Assembly: GCF_002483305.1 (NCBI RefSeq)
Contig: NZ_DLHQ01000008.1
Span: forward strand, 1 to 64,000
Direction of reading: 5' to 3'
DNA: 64,000 nt
Source of the DNA: Brevundimonas sp. UBA7664
Lineage (GTDB): Bacteria > Pseudomonadota > Alphaproteobacteria > Caulobacterales > Caulobacteraceae
Shown here: in pieces, positions 16,996-25,606 of the stretch
How positions within the stretch are numbered: position 1 is the stretch's first letter
Layout of the letters: the number at the start of each line of letters is the position of its first letter
The notes under the pieces: model-generated
Told to the model about the DNA's origin: nothing
Database searches by the model: none
What the model saw: only the letters and a program-made list of their open reading frames with translations
Made by a program: the position numbers and the translations under genes

Positions 16996-19935
16996 TCACC
17001 AGCGCCGGGTGAGTTGAAGCGAGACGACACGTCCGAGAAGTCCGCCCTGTCCCGGATCGAATCCGTATCCGGACGGCGCGTCGTGGAAGGGCGGATCCTC
17101 GTCAAACAGATTCTGAACGCTGAGGGTCAGACGCAGACCCTCAAGCCGGCTCGACGACGGAATCCAGTTCGCCTGGGCGTCGACTGTGTTCCAGCGTTCG
17201 ATCGTGGTGCCGACGCGATCCTCGTAGTCGTCAACGTGGTTTGCGTGGAGGCCGAGGCTGAAGTCACCGCGCGACCACACGGCACCGACGCGGGCTCGAA
17301 GGCGAACCGGATAGCCAATCAGGCCCGCGACCTGTCGGACCGCCGCTGCAGGCGTGGGCCGCGTCTCATAGTCGAGAATATAGGAGGCGGAGGCATCGAA
17401 CGTGACCAGACTGTCGCCGACCTGGAGTGGGTAAGCCCCGGACAGGTCAAAGCCTTTCACCCTGACGTCGCCGGTGTTGACCCAGCGCGCGTCAACGATG
17501 GCGGCATAAGACGCGACCGGAAAGAGAGGAGAAAAGCCCGGCAGGCTTGAATAGCTCTGGACCAGCGCCAGGTCGGCGGCGTTCGTCCCCGGGTTCACGA
17601 GGGTCACGAACGGCGCCAAGGCCGCGTCGCTGAGCACGCCGAAGAGATTCTCGGCGACGGGCTGGGCGATCCGGTCTGTAAACCTTGTGTCGAAATAGTT
17701 GGCGCTCAGATTGAGCCGTCCTCGGGGTCGATAGTCGAAACCAAGCGTGAGCGTCTCGGCGGTCTCCGGCTCCAGGTCAGCATTGCCGCCGACCAGGAAG
17801 AGGGCCAGCGCGGAGCTGCCATCGGCGCGGGTCAGGAAGGTTCCGAATGCGCCGGCGGCATCATAGATCTGCGGCAGGGACGCCGCTCGAAAGGAGGTTC
17901 CCCACGAGGCGCGAAGGCCCAGATTCTGGATCGGTGACCAGACCACCCCGACCTTCGGATTGGTCGTCGAACCGAAGTCATCGTACTCCTCGTAGCGGCC
18001 GGCCAGGGAGACTTCCAGACTGCGTACCCCGGGTCTGGCGTTATCCGGCCCGATCAAAGGGATACGCGCTTCGGCGAAGACGGCGCTGATGGACCTTTCA
18101 CGTTGGGGGCTGGGGCTGAACCTGGGCGCGGCGGTCGAAAGGAACGACGTCACCTCGGTGTCGAACGTCTCCTTGCGGAACTGGGCACCGAGAGCAAACC
18201 GCAACGAGCCGCCGGGCAAGGTCAGCAAAGGGCCCTGGATTAGAAAATTGGCCGATGACGCGCGACTTCGGTCGCGAGCCTCGGAGAACCCGGCGCTGAT
18301 GAAATCAAGAACGGCGCGCGAGTTCGCGGACCCGCTTCCGAAAAGATTGGCGTAGCCATCGACGCTTGCGCGAAACGATGTCGTCGGATCATCGGCGATC
18401 GTGCCCAGCGCTTCGTTCAACAGGCGGCTGTTCACCCGATTGTAGACCCCGGCCAAACCGCGTTCCTGTGCAAACGCCAGATAACCGTCGAGGGACCAGT
18501 CGGCGTCGAACGCATAGCGCGCGCCCAGGGTCGCGCCGACGCTTTCCGAGGTCCCTTCTTGGCGTGTCGGACCGAGGTCGCCGAGGAAGGAATAGCCGAT
18601 GGTGTGCGACGCTGCGCCCGTGGGCGAGACGAAGAACGGATTGGCTTGGGTCACGGTGAAAACGCCCGCGTTTGCCACGCCCGCAACCTCATACGCCCGT
18701 CGGCTGTAGCGGAGGTCGGCCGTGGTCTCGAACCGTTCGCCGAAGGATTGCCGCACGCGGCCGTAGACGCTGTGTCGTTCCAGGGCCGGGACGAGGTCCG
18801 CGCCCAGCATGGAAGACTGAAGGTTGGCGCTTCCCGCGATGAAATCCGCAGGCGTCTGCGCGGTGCCGCTTGCATTCGGACGGATGGCGAAGCGCGACAC
18901 AAAGGCTCCGGCCGCAGCGTCAAAAGAGAGAATATTGCCTGGTGAACTGGACAGCCCCCGGCGATCGGTTCCGCCGAACGGGCGCAGGTCGCCGTCGGCG
19001 GTGTAGGGTCGATCGCGCGAGTTCAGGGCATTGGTCGTCTGGTACTCGTAGGAGATATAGGCGGAGCCCGACGACCAGGCCCGGCCCGCCACATGCGAGG
19101 CCATGACGTCCTCGGCACCGCCTTCCGCCGCGGCGACCCGCACCCGGCTTTCCTGTCCCTCGAACGACGGGCGCATGATCACATTGACCACCCCGGCGAC
19201 GGCGTCGGCTCCATAGAGCGCCGAGGCTCCATCCAGCAGCACGTCAACCCGCTCGACCGCCGCCGACGGCAGGGCGGACACATCCCCGAATTCGCCTCGG
19301 AACCCCGTTCCGGCCAACCGGCGGCCGTTGACGAGCACCAGGGTCGACGCAGGTCCGAGCCCCCGGAGATTAACCCCCGTCGCATAGACGGAATTCGAGC
19401 CTCCCCGATCAGATCCGGCCAGCTGAACCACAGGCGTCGCCGACCCGGCGTAGTTTTGGGGCAGGTCCGTCAGAGCCTCAGCGACGGTTCCGAAACCCCG
19501 CCGATCCAACGCGTCGCGGTCCAGCATCACGACCGGCGAGGCAAGATCGCCCGAGGATTTCAACAGCGTCCCTGTGACTACCACCTCGTCGAGCAAGACC
19601 GCGCCTTCCGCGGCCTGGGCACCGCCCTCCCCTCGCCGCAGAAAAATGACCCCCGGACGCGTCTGGGACCACGACAGTCCCGATCCTCGTAGCAGGGTGT
19701 TCAACGCCTCCTGCGGCGCATACCGCCCCCTCAACCCCGGCGTCCGCAGGCCGGCGACCAGATCCCCGGTGAAAAATATCTGCTGGTCCGACTGGGTCGC
19801 GAACAGGTTCAACGCGTCTCCCAGCGACCCGGCCGGGATGTTGAACTCGCGCGCCTCCTGGGCGCAGGCCGTCGTCCCGACGGCGAGAACGCAGGCGACC
19901 AGCGCACTGCAGGACAAAAGACTCGAGCGACTCAT
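16996..19935 (-). CDS. TonB-dependent receptor with STN signalling domain (lasso peptide uptake)
   Basis: The 979-residue outer-membrane protein is predicted to import a ligand, here most likely the lasso peptide. It has a signal peptide (ending TTACAQ), an N-terminal STN domain (FNIPAGSLGDALNLFATQSD is the typical start) that talks to a FecR partner, a TonB box-like EVVVTGTLL, a plug domain with NGRRLAG, and a C-terminal beta barrel ending in LQLTRRW. I chose ATG 19935 because GGGGAG precedes it at a good distance; the frame opens 8 codons earlier. It lies between the isopeptidase and FecR genes on the same strand. Confidence 0.93.
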   Translation of the reverse strand: MSRSSLLSCSALVACVLAVGTTACAQEAREFNIPAGSLGDALNLFATQSDQQIFFTGDLVAGLRTPGLRGRYAPQEALNTLLRGSGLSWSQTRPGVIFLRRGEGGAQAAEGAVLLDEVVVTGTLLKSSGDLASPVVMLDRDALDRRGFGTVAEALTDLPQNYAGSATPVVQLAGSDRGGSNSVYATGVNLRGLGPASTLVLVNGRRLAGTGFRGEFGDVSALPSAAVERVDVLLDGASALYGADAVAGVVNVIMRPSFEGQESRVRVAAAEGGAEDVMASHVAGRAWSSGSAYISYEYQTTNALNSRDRPYTADGDLRPFGGTDRRGLSSSPGNILSFDAAAGAFVSRFAIRPNASGTAQTPADFIAGSANLQSSMLGADLVPALERHSVYGRVRQSFGERFETTADLRYSRRAYEVAGVANAGVFTVTQANPFFVSPTGAASHTIGYSFLGDLGPTRQEGTSESVGATLGARYAFDADWSLDGYLAFAQERGLAGVYNRVNSRLLNEALGTIADDPTTSFRASVDGYANLFGSGSANSRAVLDFISAGFSEARDRSRASSANFLIQGPLLTLPGGSLRFALGAQFRKETFDTEVTSFLSTAAPRFSPSPQRERSISAVFAEARIPLIGPDNARPGVRSLEVSLAGRYEEYDDFGSTTNPKVGVVWSPIQNLGLRASWGTSFRAASLPQIYDAAGAFGTFLTRADGSSALALFLVGGNADLEPETAETLTLGFDYRPRGRLNLSANYFDTRFTDRIAQPVAENLFGVLSDAALAPFVTLVNPGTNAADLALVQSYSSLPGFSPLFPVASYAAIVDARWVNTGDVRVKGFDLSGAYPLQVGDSLVTFDASASYILDYETRPTPAAAVRQVAGLIGYPVRLRARVGAVWSRGDFSLGLHANHVDDYEDRVGTTIERWNTVDAQANWIPSSSRLEGLRLTLSVQNLFDEDPPFHDAPSGYGFDPGQGGLLGRVVSLQLTRRW

Positions 19936-20011
19936 ATTCTTGGCTCCCCTCCCCGCCACATGGCGTCAGAGAAGAGACGGTTCAGACCCCGGGTAACCCC
20001 GGAGAGGTTTC

Positions 20012-20992
20012 TCAATTATTTTTTCGCTCCGAGAGGCGGACGGCTCCATCCGGCCCCGGAGAGACTTCAAGTTCGAACACCTGCGAGGCCGTGGAGACGA
20101 AGGCGTCCCGGTCCCCCGCTTTGAACACCCCGTTGACCGGGACCGCGTCCAGCGAAGTGGCGTCCAGTTCGATCTTTGCCGTCAGATACCGGTTCACTTC
20201 GGCCACGGCCAGACGCAGCGGCGTATCGCGGAAGACGATCCGCCCGTCCGTCCAGCTGGTCTCGGCCCGCACATCGACAGAACGGAGGGCGACCTCTCCA
20301 GCGCTTACGCGGGCATGCTGGCCGGCCGCCAACCGCTGCACTGCCCTGCCCTCCCCCGCCGGCGCCACATCGACCACGCCGGACACCAGGGTCACGCTGA
20401 CGGCGGCACCGTCGCGGCGAACATCGAAGACCGTGCCGACCGCCGTTACCTGCGTCCCGCCCGCCTGGACGACGAACGGCCTCGTCCGGTCGTGCGCCAC
20501 GGTAAATAGCGCCTGTCCATGCTCCAGATCCACAAGGCGTTGATCACCCGCGAACCGAACCCTGACCCGCGAGGCCGTATCCAGCCGGATCGACGAACCG
20601 TCCGCCAACTGCACCACGCGCTGTTCGCCCACGGCCGTGACGAAAACGGTCCTGCTCTGCATCCAGGACCATCCGCCGATCGCCAGCGCCGCCGCCGCGC
20701 CGACCGCAGCCAAGCCCAGAAGACCGCGCGGCACCGCACGGGAGCGACCGCTGCCGGTCTTGCGCGACATCGCCGCATCAAGGGCCTCCAGGATGGCGGG
20801 GTCGTCCGCCAGCTTGCCCGTATCGGCCCAGACCTTCTCGACACGGCGGTAGGCCTCAGCGTTCGCCGGCACCGCGCGCCAGGCGAAGAATTCCTCGATC
20901 GTGCCAGTGCTTACGTTACGCGCGCCCAGCCGGGCGTGCCAGGCGGCCGCCTCCGTCTCCGTGGTTTCAACCCGGACCGTCGGGCTGGTCAT
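20012..20992 (-). CDS. fecR: FecR-family anti-sigma factor
   Basis: FecR-type proteins relay a signal from the STN domain of the outer-membrane receptor to a cytoplasmic ECF sigma factor. The 326-residue product has the N-terminal cytosolic domain (AAAWHARL motif, residues 15-22), one membrane segment at about residues 89-110 and a periplasmic FecR domain (GEQRVVQLADGSSIRLDTAS) with a C-terminal STN-contacting region. ATG 20992 is preceded by GGGGCG; an in-frame ATG at 21004, three bases after the sigma stop codon, is an alternative. It lies between sigma factor and receptor, the normal order for this control circuit. Confidence 0.92.
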   Translation of the reverse strand: MTSPTVRVETTETEAAAWHARLGARNVSTGTIEEFFAWRAVPANAEAYRRVEKVWADTGKLADDPAILEALDAAMSRKTGSGRSRAVPRGLLGLAAVGAAAALAIGGWSWMQSRTVFVTAVGEQRVVQLADGSSIRLDTASRVRVRFAGDQRLVDLEHGQALFTVAHDRTRPFVVQAGGTQVTAVGTVFDVRRDGAAVSVTLVSGVVDVAPAGEGRAVQRLAAGQHARVSAGEVALRSVDVRAETSWTDGRIVFRDTPLRLAVAEVNRYLTAKIELDATSLDAVPVNGVFKAGDRDAFVSTASQVFELEVSPGPDGAVRLSERKNN

Positions 20993-21006
20993 GATGCGCC
21001 CCATCT

Positions 21007-21510
21007 CTAGCGCCGAAGCTGGGCTGCGCAGTGAGCCAGGGCCTTGGTCATGCGCCACTCAACGGTTTTGGGAGAAATCCCGAGCTGCTCTCCGATCTGA
21101 GTGTTCGTCAGACCGCCGAACCGGGATAGCACAAAGACATCGCGTAGGGGCACAGGCAAGCTGAGAACAAGCTGCTTCGCCAGCACCTCATCGGTCTGAG
21201 CAGGCATTTCAAAGCCCCACCCGTCCAGTTGACCAACTTCTCGGGCGCAACGAGCCCGACGATCTCGTCCGGCATAAAGGTCCGCCGCCAGATTTGAAGC
21301 GATGCGCAGCAAGAGCGCTTTGGGATGCCGAACGGCCTGAGCGGCTTGATACGGGCCGACCCGCAACCAAGTTTCCTGAAACAAATCCTCCGCATCCTGA
21401 ACGCCGTATCGCCTTACCAGCCGAGCCTTCAGCCAAGCGGCGTAACGATCGTAAAAGGCCGATATGCCCCCCCGTCCGGGATCACCTAGTCGATCAGAGC
21501 CGTGGGACAC
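21007..21510 (-). CDS. fecI: ECF sigma factor (FecI-like)
   Basis: The 167-residue product has sigma region 2 (DAEDLFQETWLRV) and region 4 (LPVPLRDVFVLSRFGGLTNT, then QIGEQLGISPKTVEWRMTKA), the standard layout of iron-transport-type ECF sigma factors. It starts at a GTG with GGCGGAG upstream. Together with FecR and the STN receptor it forms a cell-surface signalling loop: binding of extracellular lasso peptide is expected to raise receptor and isopeptidase expression. The sigma factor's own target promoter is not identifiable by eye. Confidence 0.92.
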   Translation of the reverse strand: MSHGSDRLGDPGRGGISAFYDRYAAWLKARLVRRYGVQDAEDLFQETWLRVGPYQAAQAVRHPKALLLRIASNLAADLYAGRDRRARCAREVGQLDGWGFEMPAQTDEVLAKQLVLSLPVPLRDVFVLSRFGGLTNTQIGEQLGISPKTVEWRMTKALAHCAAQLRR

Positions 21511-21585
21511 GGATGTCTCCGCCTAACAGCGTATCGGCGAGTCACTTCAACTGGCCGTTCGAGAATCTAGCGGACAGCCAGAATG

Positions 21586-21599
21586 GTTACTATAGTGAC
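21586..21599. promoter_or_regulatory. Operator-like dyad before first small xre gene
   Basis: GTTACTATAGTGAC is a near-perfect palindrome, followed by TGGCCC. The same motif lies before the next xre gene (21916-21929), and in both cases it is 30-40 bases upstream of the start codon. TATAGT inside it could double as a -10 element, which would make binding directly repressive. Confidence 0.65.
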
Positions 21600-21628
21600 T
21601 GGCCCGATGCGCTCAAATCCGTGCGCCT

Positions 21629-21853
21629 ATGGCGATGGAGTTGCGGGCTCAATTTGGTCAGAACGTTCGGCGAGCTCGGCTCTGGCGAGAGATCACGATC
21701 GAAGCATTGGCCGAGGACGCTGGCCTGTCTTACAGTTACCTCGGCGAGATCGAGCGAGGGCTGAGAAACCCAACCTTGGCAGTCATCGAAAGACTCGCGG
21801 TTAGCTTGGCGGTGGAGCCGCATCTGCTTCTGCGGCCATTGGAGGCCCAATAA
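21629..21853 (+). CDS. Small XRE-family regulator (first of tandem pair)
   Basis: The 74-residue product is almost entirely a helix-turn-helix domain: FGQNVRRARLWREITIEALA, then EDAGLSYSYLGEIERGLRNP. It is clearly paralogous to the next gene (shared GLSYSY.GE.ERG.RNPTL pattern). Such single-domain XRE proteins are common autoregulators on alphaproteobacterial accessory elements. The ATG at 21629 is followed by another at 21635 that is equally possible. It lies 118 bases from the divergent sigma factor gene, so it could influence the lasso uptake operon as well as itself. Confidence 0.8.
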   Translation: MAMELRAQFGQNVRRARLWREITIEALAEDAGLSYSYLGEIERGLRNPTLAVIERLAVSLAVEPHLLLRPLEAQ

Positions 21854-21915
21854 GGCTATCGGGCACATCGCACATGTGCGGTGTCTTCCCTTCCCACACC
21901 ACGTTCGCGAGCGAA

Positions 21916-21929
21916 GTTACTATAGTAAC
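21916..21929. promoter_or_regulatory. Perfect palindromic operator before second small xre gene
   Basis: GTTACTATAGTAAC is a perfect 14-base palindrome followed by TGGCCC, identical at 13 of 14 positions to the site at 21586. Conservation of site plus flank before two paralogous xre genes makes it the likely binding site of these regulators. Confidence 0.7.
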
Positions 21930-21964
21930 TGGCCCAAATTGCCGATCTGGCTGTGTTAGCCGGG

Positions 21965-22171
21965 ATGGGTCTAGCGGCAGATTTCGGACGGAATGTGCGT
22001 GAGCGACGGCAGGCCGCCGGGATCACCCTGGAAGCTTTCGCTCACGATGTTGGGCTGTCGTACAGCTACGTTGGGGAACTGGAACGCGGTCGCCGTAACC
22101 CAACCCTCAAAGTGGTGGAACGCATCGCGATTGCGTTAGGTGTGGATCCTCTGAAACTCCTCGCTCCCTAG
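21965..22171 (+). CDS. Small XRE-family regulator (second of tandem pair)
   Basis: The 68-residue product is a single helix-turn-helix domain (FGRNVRERRQAAGITLEAFA, then HDVGLSYSYVGELERGRRNP), a paralogue of the preceding gene. I favour ATG 21965, which aligns with the neighbour's start; a GTG at 21953 is in frame. The preceding 14-base palindrome is probably its operator. The two regulators may cross-regulate because their sites are almost the same. Confidence 0.8.
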   Translation: MGLAADFGRNVRERRQAAGITLEAFAHDVGLSYSYVGELERGRRNPTLKVVERIAIALGVDPLKLLAP

Positions 22172-22389
22172 GCACCTATGGCATGCCGGGCTCGGCTCGC
22201 GGCTCATATGCGCCATGAGCAGACATTGGCGGCCGCCTGCAAATCAGACGTTCCCTGAGCCTCAAACCAGACACCAGCCCTGTCGCCAGCGCCTGAATGA
22301 CGTGATGCGCGCAAGGATACCGCCGTCGGAAGTGGACCGGGACCAAACCCGGCTTCCCCGCGCTCGCGTCAGTCGATAACGACGAGGCC

Positions 22390-24021
22390 ATGACCCTGCC
22401 CTCCTCTTCCGTCCTCTTCAACGTTCCCACCGTCGGCGATGTCGAGATCGAACTATGGTCGACGCGCTTTGCGGACTGGTTCTCCGGTCTGACCGTCACC
22501 GACGGTGCCGGGGTCTTTCGGTCGATGCTGCGCGACCATGGCCGCCGCGCCGGAGAAAACACTCCACTCGATCCGGAGGTAGTCGCCGGGCTCGGAATGA
22601 CGGCCGTCCATGAGGGCGCCTCGGCCTTCCTCGCCGCTGCAGAACCGCACCTTAGGCCGCGCTGGATTCGGGACCCGGCCCCGTCAAACCCCGGCGGGGT
22701 CCGCGAACGAACCGCGGCCGAAGTCGCGGACATCACGGCCGGACCTGACGAAGACGAACTCCAGCGGCTCGCCCGGGTTCTCGCCTTGGCGGCCGAAGAC
22801 GCCAGGCTGGGCCGCCGAAACCGGACCGCCAAGGCTGCAGCTGAGGTCTCCAAAGCCGCACGCATTGGTTTGACACCCTCGATCCTCGCCCAGGCACGGA
22901 GCCTCAGCGGCCTAACGAGTCTTGGCCAGTTGAACAACATGATCGCGGATCTCCCGTCCAACCGGCTGAAGGGCCTGATCAGCCAGACGAGTGGTATCGG
23001 TGCGCTCGTCCAGCGTCCCGGACTTCTGACAGGCATCCGGTCTGACGTGATCCCGGCCTATCTTCGGAGTGGCGCGCTCGGCGCACTGCAACAGAAGGAA
23101 AGCATCCTCAGAAGCGCCGGCCTGCTGGCCGCACCCCAGAAGGGGATGCTCGGTCTCGCCCAGGGCGGCGTCTATAACCAACTGCTCGGCGGCGCGTTAC
23201 GGGATTTGTCGGCTTCCGGTGCCCTCGCCTCGATCCCGAGGCCGGCGGACTGGCTGAAAGATATCAACGCCGTTCTCGGACTTGGATTGACGGCCCAGAT
23301 ACTCGCCGCCGCGGCGTCCATACAGGCTTCGCCGCTGAACCATCCGCCGGAGCTGAGCGCCTTCATGCGGCCCGGCTGGCAGGCCACGGCCGCGATCGGC
23401 ATGGCGCACGACGACGCCCGGCCCGCCGCCCGCGCTGTGCTGGCGACCTACGACGAGGCGGAGGACCTGGAGAACGAACTGCTCGTCGCAGCCGTCGCCA
23501 TCGCTCACCAGATCGATGCATCGGAAGGGTCGCAAGAGACGACACCAGAGGAACTTGTCGCAGTCGTAGAAACCATCTGGGACCAGTTCCTTGCCCTGAG
23601 AGAAGGCCTGACCGAGGAGCTCCGCAATGCCGGTCTCGTTGCGGTGGTCGCCTGCGCGCTAGGCCTGGCCGGTGTTGTCGGGACCGGTATGGCCGTTCAA
23701 ATCGCCATGTCGGGTCCAACGGCCGCCCAGCTTGAAACGGTGATGAAGGATTCCGATGCGGTCCTGCGCGAGGAGCAACAAAAGACGCGGGACGCTCTTC
23801 AGAACGACGCCCGCAGCCTGCGCCGCGTCACTGAGCCGTGCACGGCCAGGACGGCTCCCGACCGTGATGCTCCGGCGATCACGACCGTCTACCCCGACGA
23901 ACTGATCCGGGTCACAGACGAGCGCGGCGACTGGGTCAAGGTGGAAGTCTACCAGTACGGCCAGGACGCCGTGATCACCGGCTGGACGCCTCGTAAATAT
24001 ATCGTCCACCGGGAGGGCTGA
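22390..24021 (+). CDS. Unknown protein with membrane segment and C-terminal SH3-like domain
   Basis: I do not recognise the family of this 543-residue protein. The N-terminal 400 residues are mostly helical and Ala/Leu-rich with no motif I can name. There is one clear membrane segment (about residues 415-440, LVAVVACALGLAGVVGTGMA), a short charged linker, and a C-terminal bacterial SH3-type domain (CTARTAPDRDAPAITTVYPD, then ITGWTPRKYIVHREG). This order suggests an anchored protein whose SH3 domain faces the periplasm or contacts a ligand. It stands alone on the plus strand between the small xre pair and the HEPN-like genes in what looks like a defence region, so a role in phage response is possible but unproven. 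Confidence 0.6.
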   Translation: MTLPSSSVLFNVPTVGDVEIELWSTRFADWFSGLTVTDGAGVFRSMLRDHGRRAGENTPLDPEVVAGLGMTAVHEGASAFLAAAEPHLRPRWIRDPAPSNPGGVRERTAAEVADITAGPDEDELQRLARVLALAAEDARLGRRNRTAKAAAEVSKAARIGLTPSILAQARSLSGLTSLGQLNNMIADLPSNRLKGLISQTSGIGALVQRPGLLTGIRSDVIPAYLRSGALGALQQKESILRSAGLLAAPQKGMLGLAQGGVYNQLLGGALRDLSASGALASIPRPADWLKDINAVLGLGLTAQILAAAASIQASPLNHPPELSAFMRPGWQATAAIGMAHDDARPAARAVLATYDEAEDLENELLVAAVAIAHQIDASEGSQETTPEELVAVVETIWDQFLALREGLTEELRNAGLVAVVACALGLAGVVGTGMAVQIAMSGPTAAQLETVMKDSDAVLREEQQKTRDALQNDARSLRRVTEPCTARTAPDRDAPAITTVYPDELIRVTDERGDWVKVEVYQYGQDAVITGWTPRKYIVHREG

Positions 24022-24260
24022 AGTTCCCCGGTCACAATCTCGCAAGGGGGGCACCCTAGCAGAAAAGCTGCTTTCGCATCGCGGAACGCACCCGGCTAAG
24101 CGTACCGCAATGCTCGTGACACGCCAGAGACGAGCGGGATTCCGATTGCCCTGACTAGGTCTTCCTGCTCGTACCGATAATATCCGGGACGCGCCAGAAG
24201 CGGTCGTTGGCTGGTAGTCCGCAAGTTGACATTCAGCGGACACGTTTGCGCGTTCGTCAC

Positions 24261-24614
24261 CTACGGCTCCAGCCGCGTCCAGCCCTTGGCCCACGTCATA
24301 GGGTGCCCCGAAAGCGATCGGGTTGCGGGGCTATACCAACGCTCATATCGGGCACCCTCGTATTCGACGGCTGTCTTGCTGACGGTGTTGGGAAACGCCA
24401 GATCGAGTTTCGCCTCGAGTGTCTCGTGCTCTGTTCGAACCAAAAGCCCGACAGCCTTAAGGGATTGCGTCACTTCATCGAGACGCTCGCGGGCCAGACG
24501 CACTGCGGTCTGATGTTTGTTGGGATTGTTGCCGTCATAGGCGTCCTGGCGTTCAAGCGCGGATTGCAGCGCCTCAGTTGCCGTCCGGAGATCGTCTAGC
24601 GTCAGCGTAGTCAT
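24261..24614 (-). CDS. Small hypothetical protein, partner of HEPN-like gene
   Basis: The 117-residue product is unknown. It starts MTTLTLDDLRTATEALQSAL, has a long charged helix in the first half with coiled-coil features and a Trp-rich C-terminus (ERWYSPATRSLSG). It follows the HEPN-like gene by only 8 bases on the same strand, so the two are probably one transcript, as in two-gene toxin-antitoxin or effector-sensor pairs. Codon use and the tight spacing support it as real; function is not assignable. Confidence 0.6.
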   Translation of the reverse strand: MTTLTLDDLRTATEALQSALERQDAYDGNNPNKHQTAVRLARERLDEVTQSLKAVGLLVRTEHETLEAKLDLAFPNTVSKTAVEYEGARYERWYSPATRSLSGHPMTWAKGWTRLEP

Positions 24615-24622
24615 TTGAACCT

Positions 24623-25417
24623 TCAGGCGGCGGGGAGCCGGTGTGTTTGCGGATCAGCACGGTCCGCCAGCGTCTGAGCGACCGCCAGAATGGAGAGGTG
24701 AGCGTATTCCGCCATGATCAGGGCATTCAGGCTGGACTGCGAGCTGGCATAGACCACCAGCCCGTGAAGCGTTGCATGTCGATTGGGCACGGGATCGGCC
24801 GCGACCTGCGCCAGCCGCTCCGGCGTCTTTACGTTGGAGTACAGATGGTCGGCGAACATACGGTATAGCTTGAAGCTCAGGACGCCCGTGCGGGTCAGGT
24901 TCGACGTTCCCAGCGCTCCCACCGAATTCCGCAGATCGCGAAGACTGGCCTGCGACGTCACACCGGCCCCGTTCAGAGTTTCTCGCGCCTTGCGCTCAAT
25001 GTCTGGAAACAGGGTCCGCGGCGTTGCACGGAACAAGCGGTTGCGGTGGGCGACAAGAGCCTCGTCGAACGTCGCGAGCGTCTCCGCATCGAAAGCGTAG
25101 GTCTCGATACGTAACCGAAAAGCCGCCTCAACCATCGGCCATTCCGCATCATAGTAGTCGCCGACCAACCGTCCCGCGACAGCAGGGTCCGGTTCCGAGG
25201 GGTCCAGAAGATGGAAAGGTGTGGTGTGATGAGGAAGCCAGCCGCTCTGATCGAGGGCATGATAGCGGGCCCAGGTTTCAACGAGCGAGGTCAGCAGGGG
25301 CTCATGAGCCCTGATCCACTCTCGCGCCTTCTGGGCGGCCAGCCGCAAAACCTGGAACACTTCAAAGAAGGCGTCCACGTTCGTTTCGGTTGAGGCCGCC
25401 TTCGCCAGCTCGGTCAT
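24623..25417 (-). CDS. HEPN-like protein (candidate RNase effector)
   Basis: The 264-residue helical protein contains PVPNRHATLHGL near the C-terminus. R213 and H218 fit the R-x4-H signature of HEPN ribonucleases, and the neighbourhood of this motif (NRHA.LHG followed by an alanine/serine-rich helix) resembles HEPN-type proteins found in abortive infection genes. That is a motif-level match only. ATG 25417 has GGACGAGG upstream at good spacing; longer in-frame starts run to 25528. It is divergent from the ABC three-component system, sharing a 190-base promoter region, and is paired with the small gene downstream. Confidence 0.55.
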   Translation of the reverse strand: MTELAKAASTETNVDAFFEVFQVLRLAAQKAREWIRAHEPLLTSLVETWARYHALDQSGWLPHHTTPFHLLDPSEPDPAVAGRLVGDYYDAEWPMVEAAFRLRIETYAFDAETLATFDEALVAHRNRLFRATPRTLFPDIERKARETLNGAGVTSQASLRDLRNSVGALGTSNLTRTGVLSFKLYRMFADHLYSNVKTPERLAQVAADPVPNRHATLHGLVVYASSQSSLNALIMAEYAHLSILAVAQTLADRADPQTHRLPAA

Positions 25418-25606
25418 CGCGCCTCGTCCCCGCATAGCGTCGCCCGGCGACCCCGATCGGCGTTCGCAGAACTTACGAGACACAGCGGAGCGTGCAACGT
25501 CCGACCACGTCGGGGCCAGACAGAACAACTTTGACTAGCGGGAGCCCAACAGCGACCATGCTGCAGAGGCTTCTGACGAAGCGAGAGCGATTTCCGCGGA
25601 CACCGA
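25418..25606. promoter_or_regulatory. Divergent promoter region of HEPN-like and ABC-3C operons
   Basis: These 189 bases must hold promoters for both directions. I see no clear repeats or consensus elements and no gene. Confidence 0.4.
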
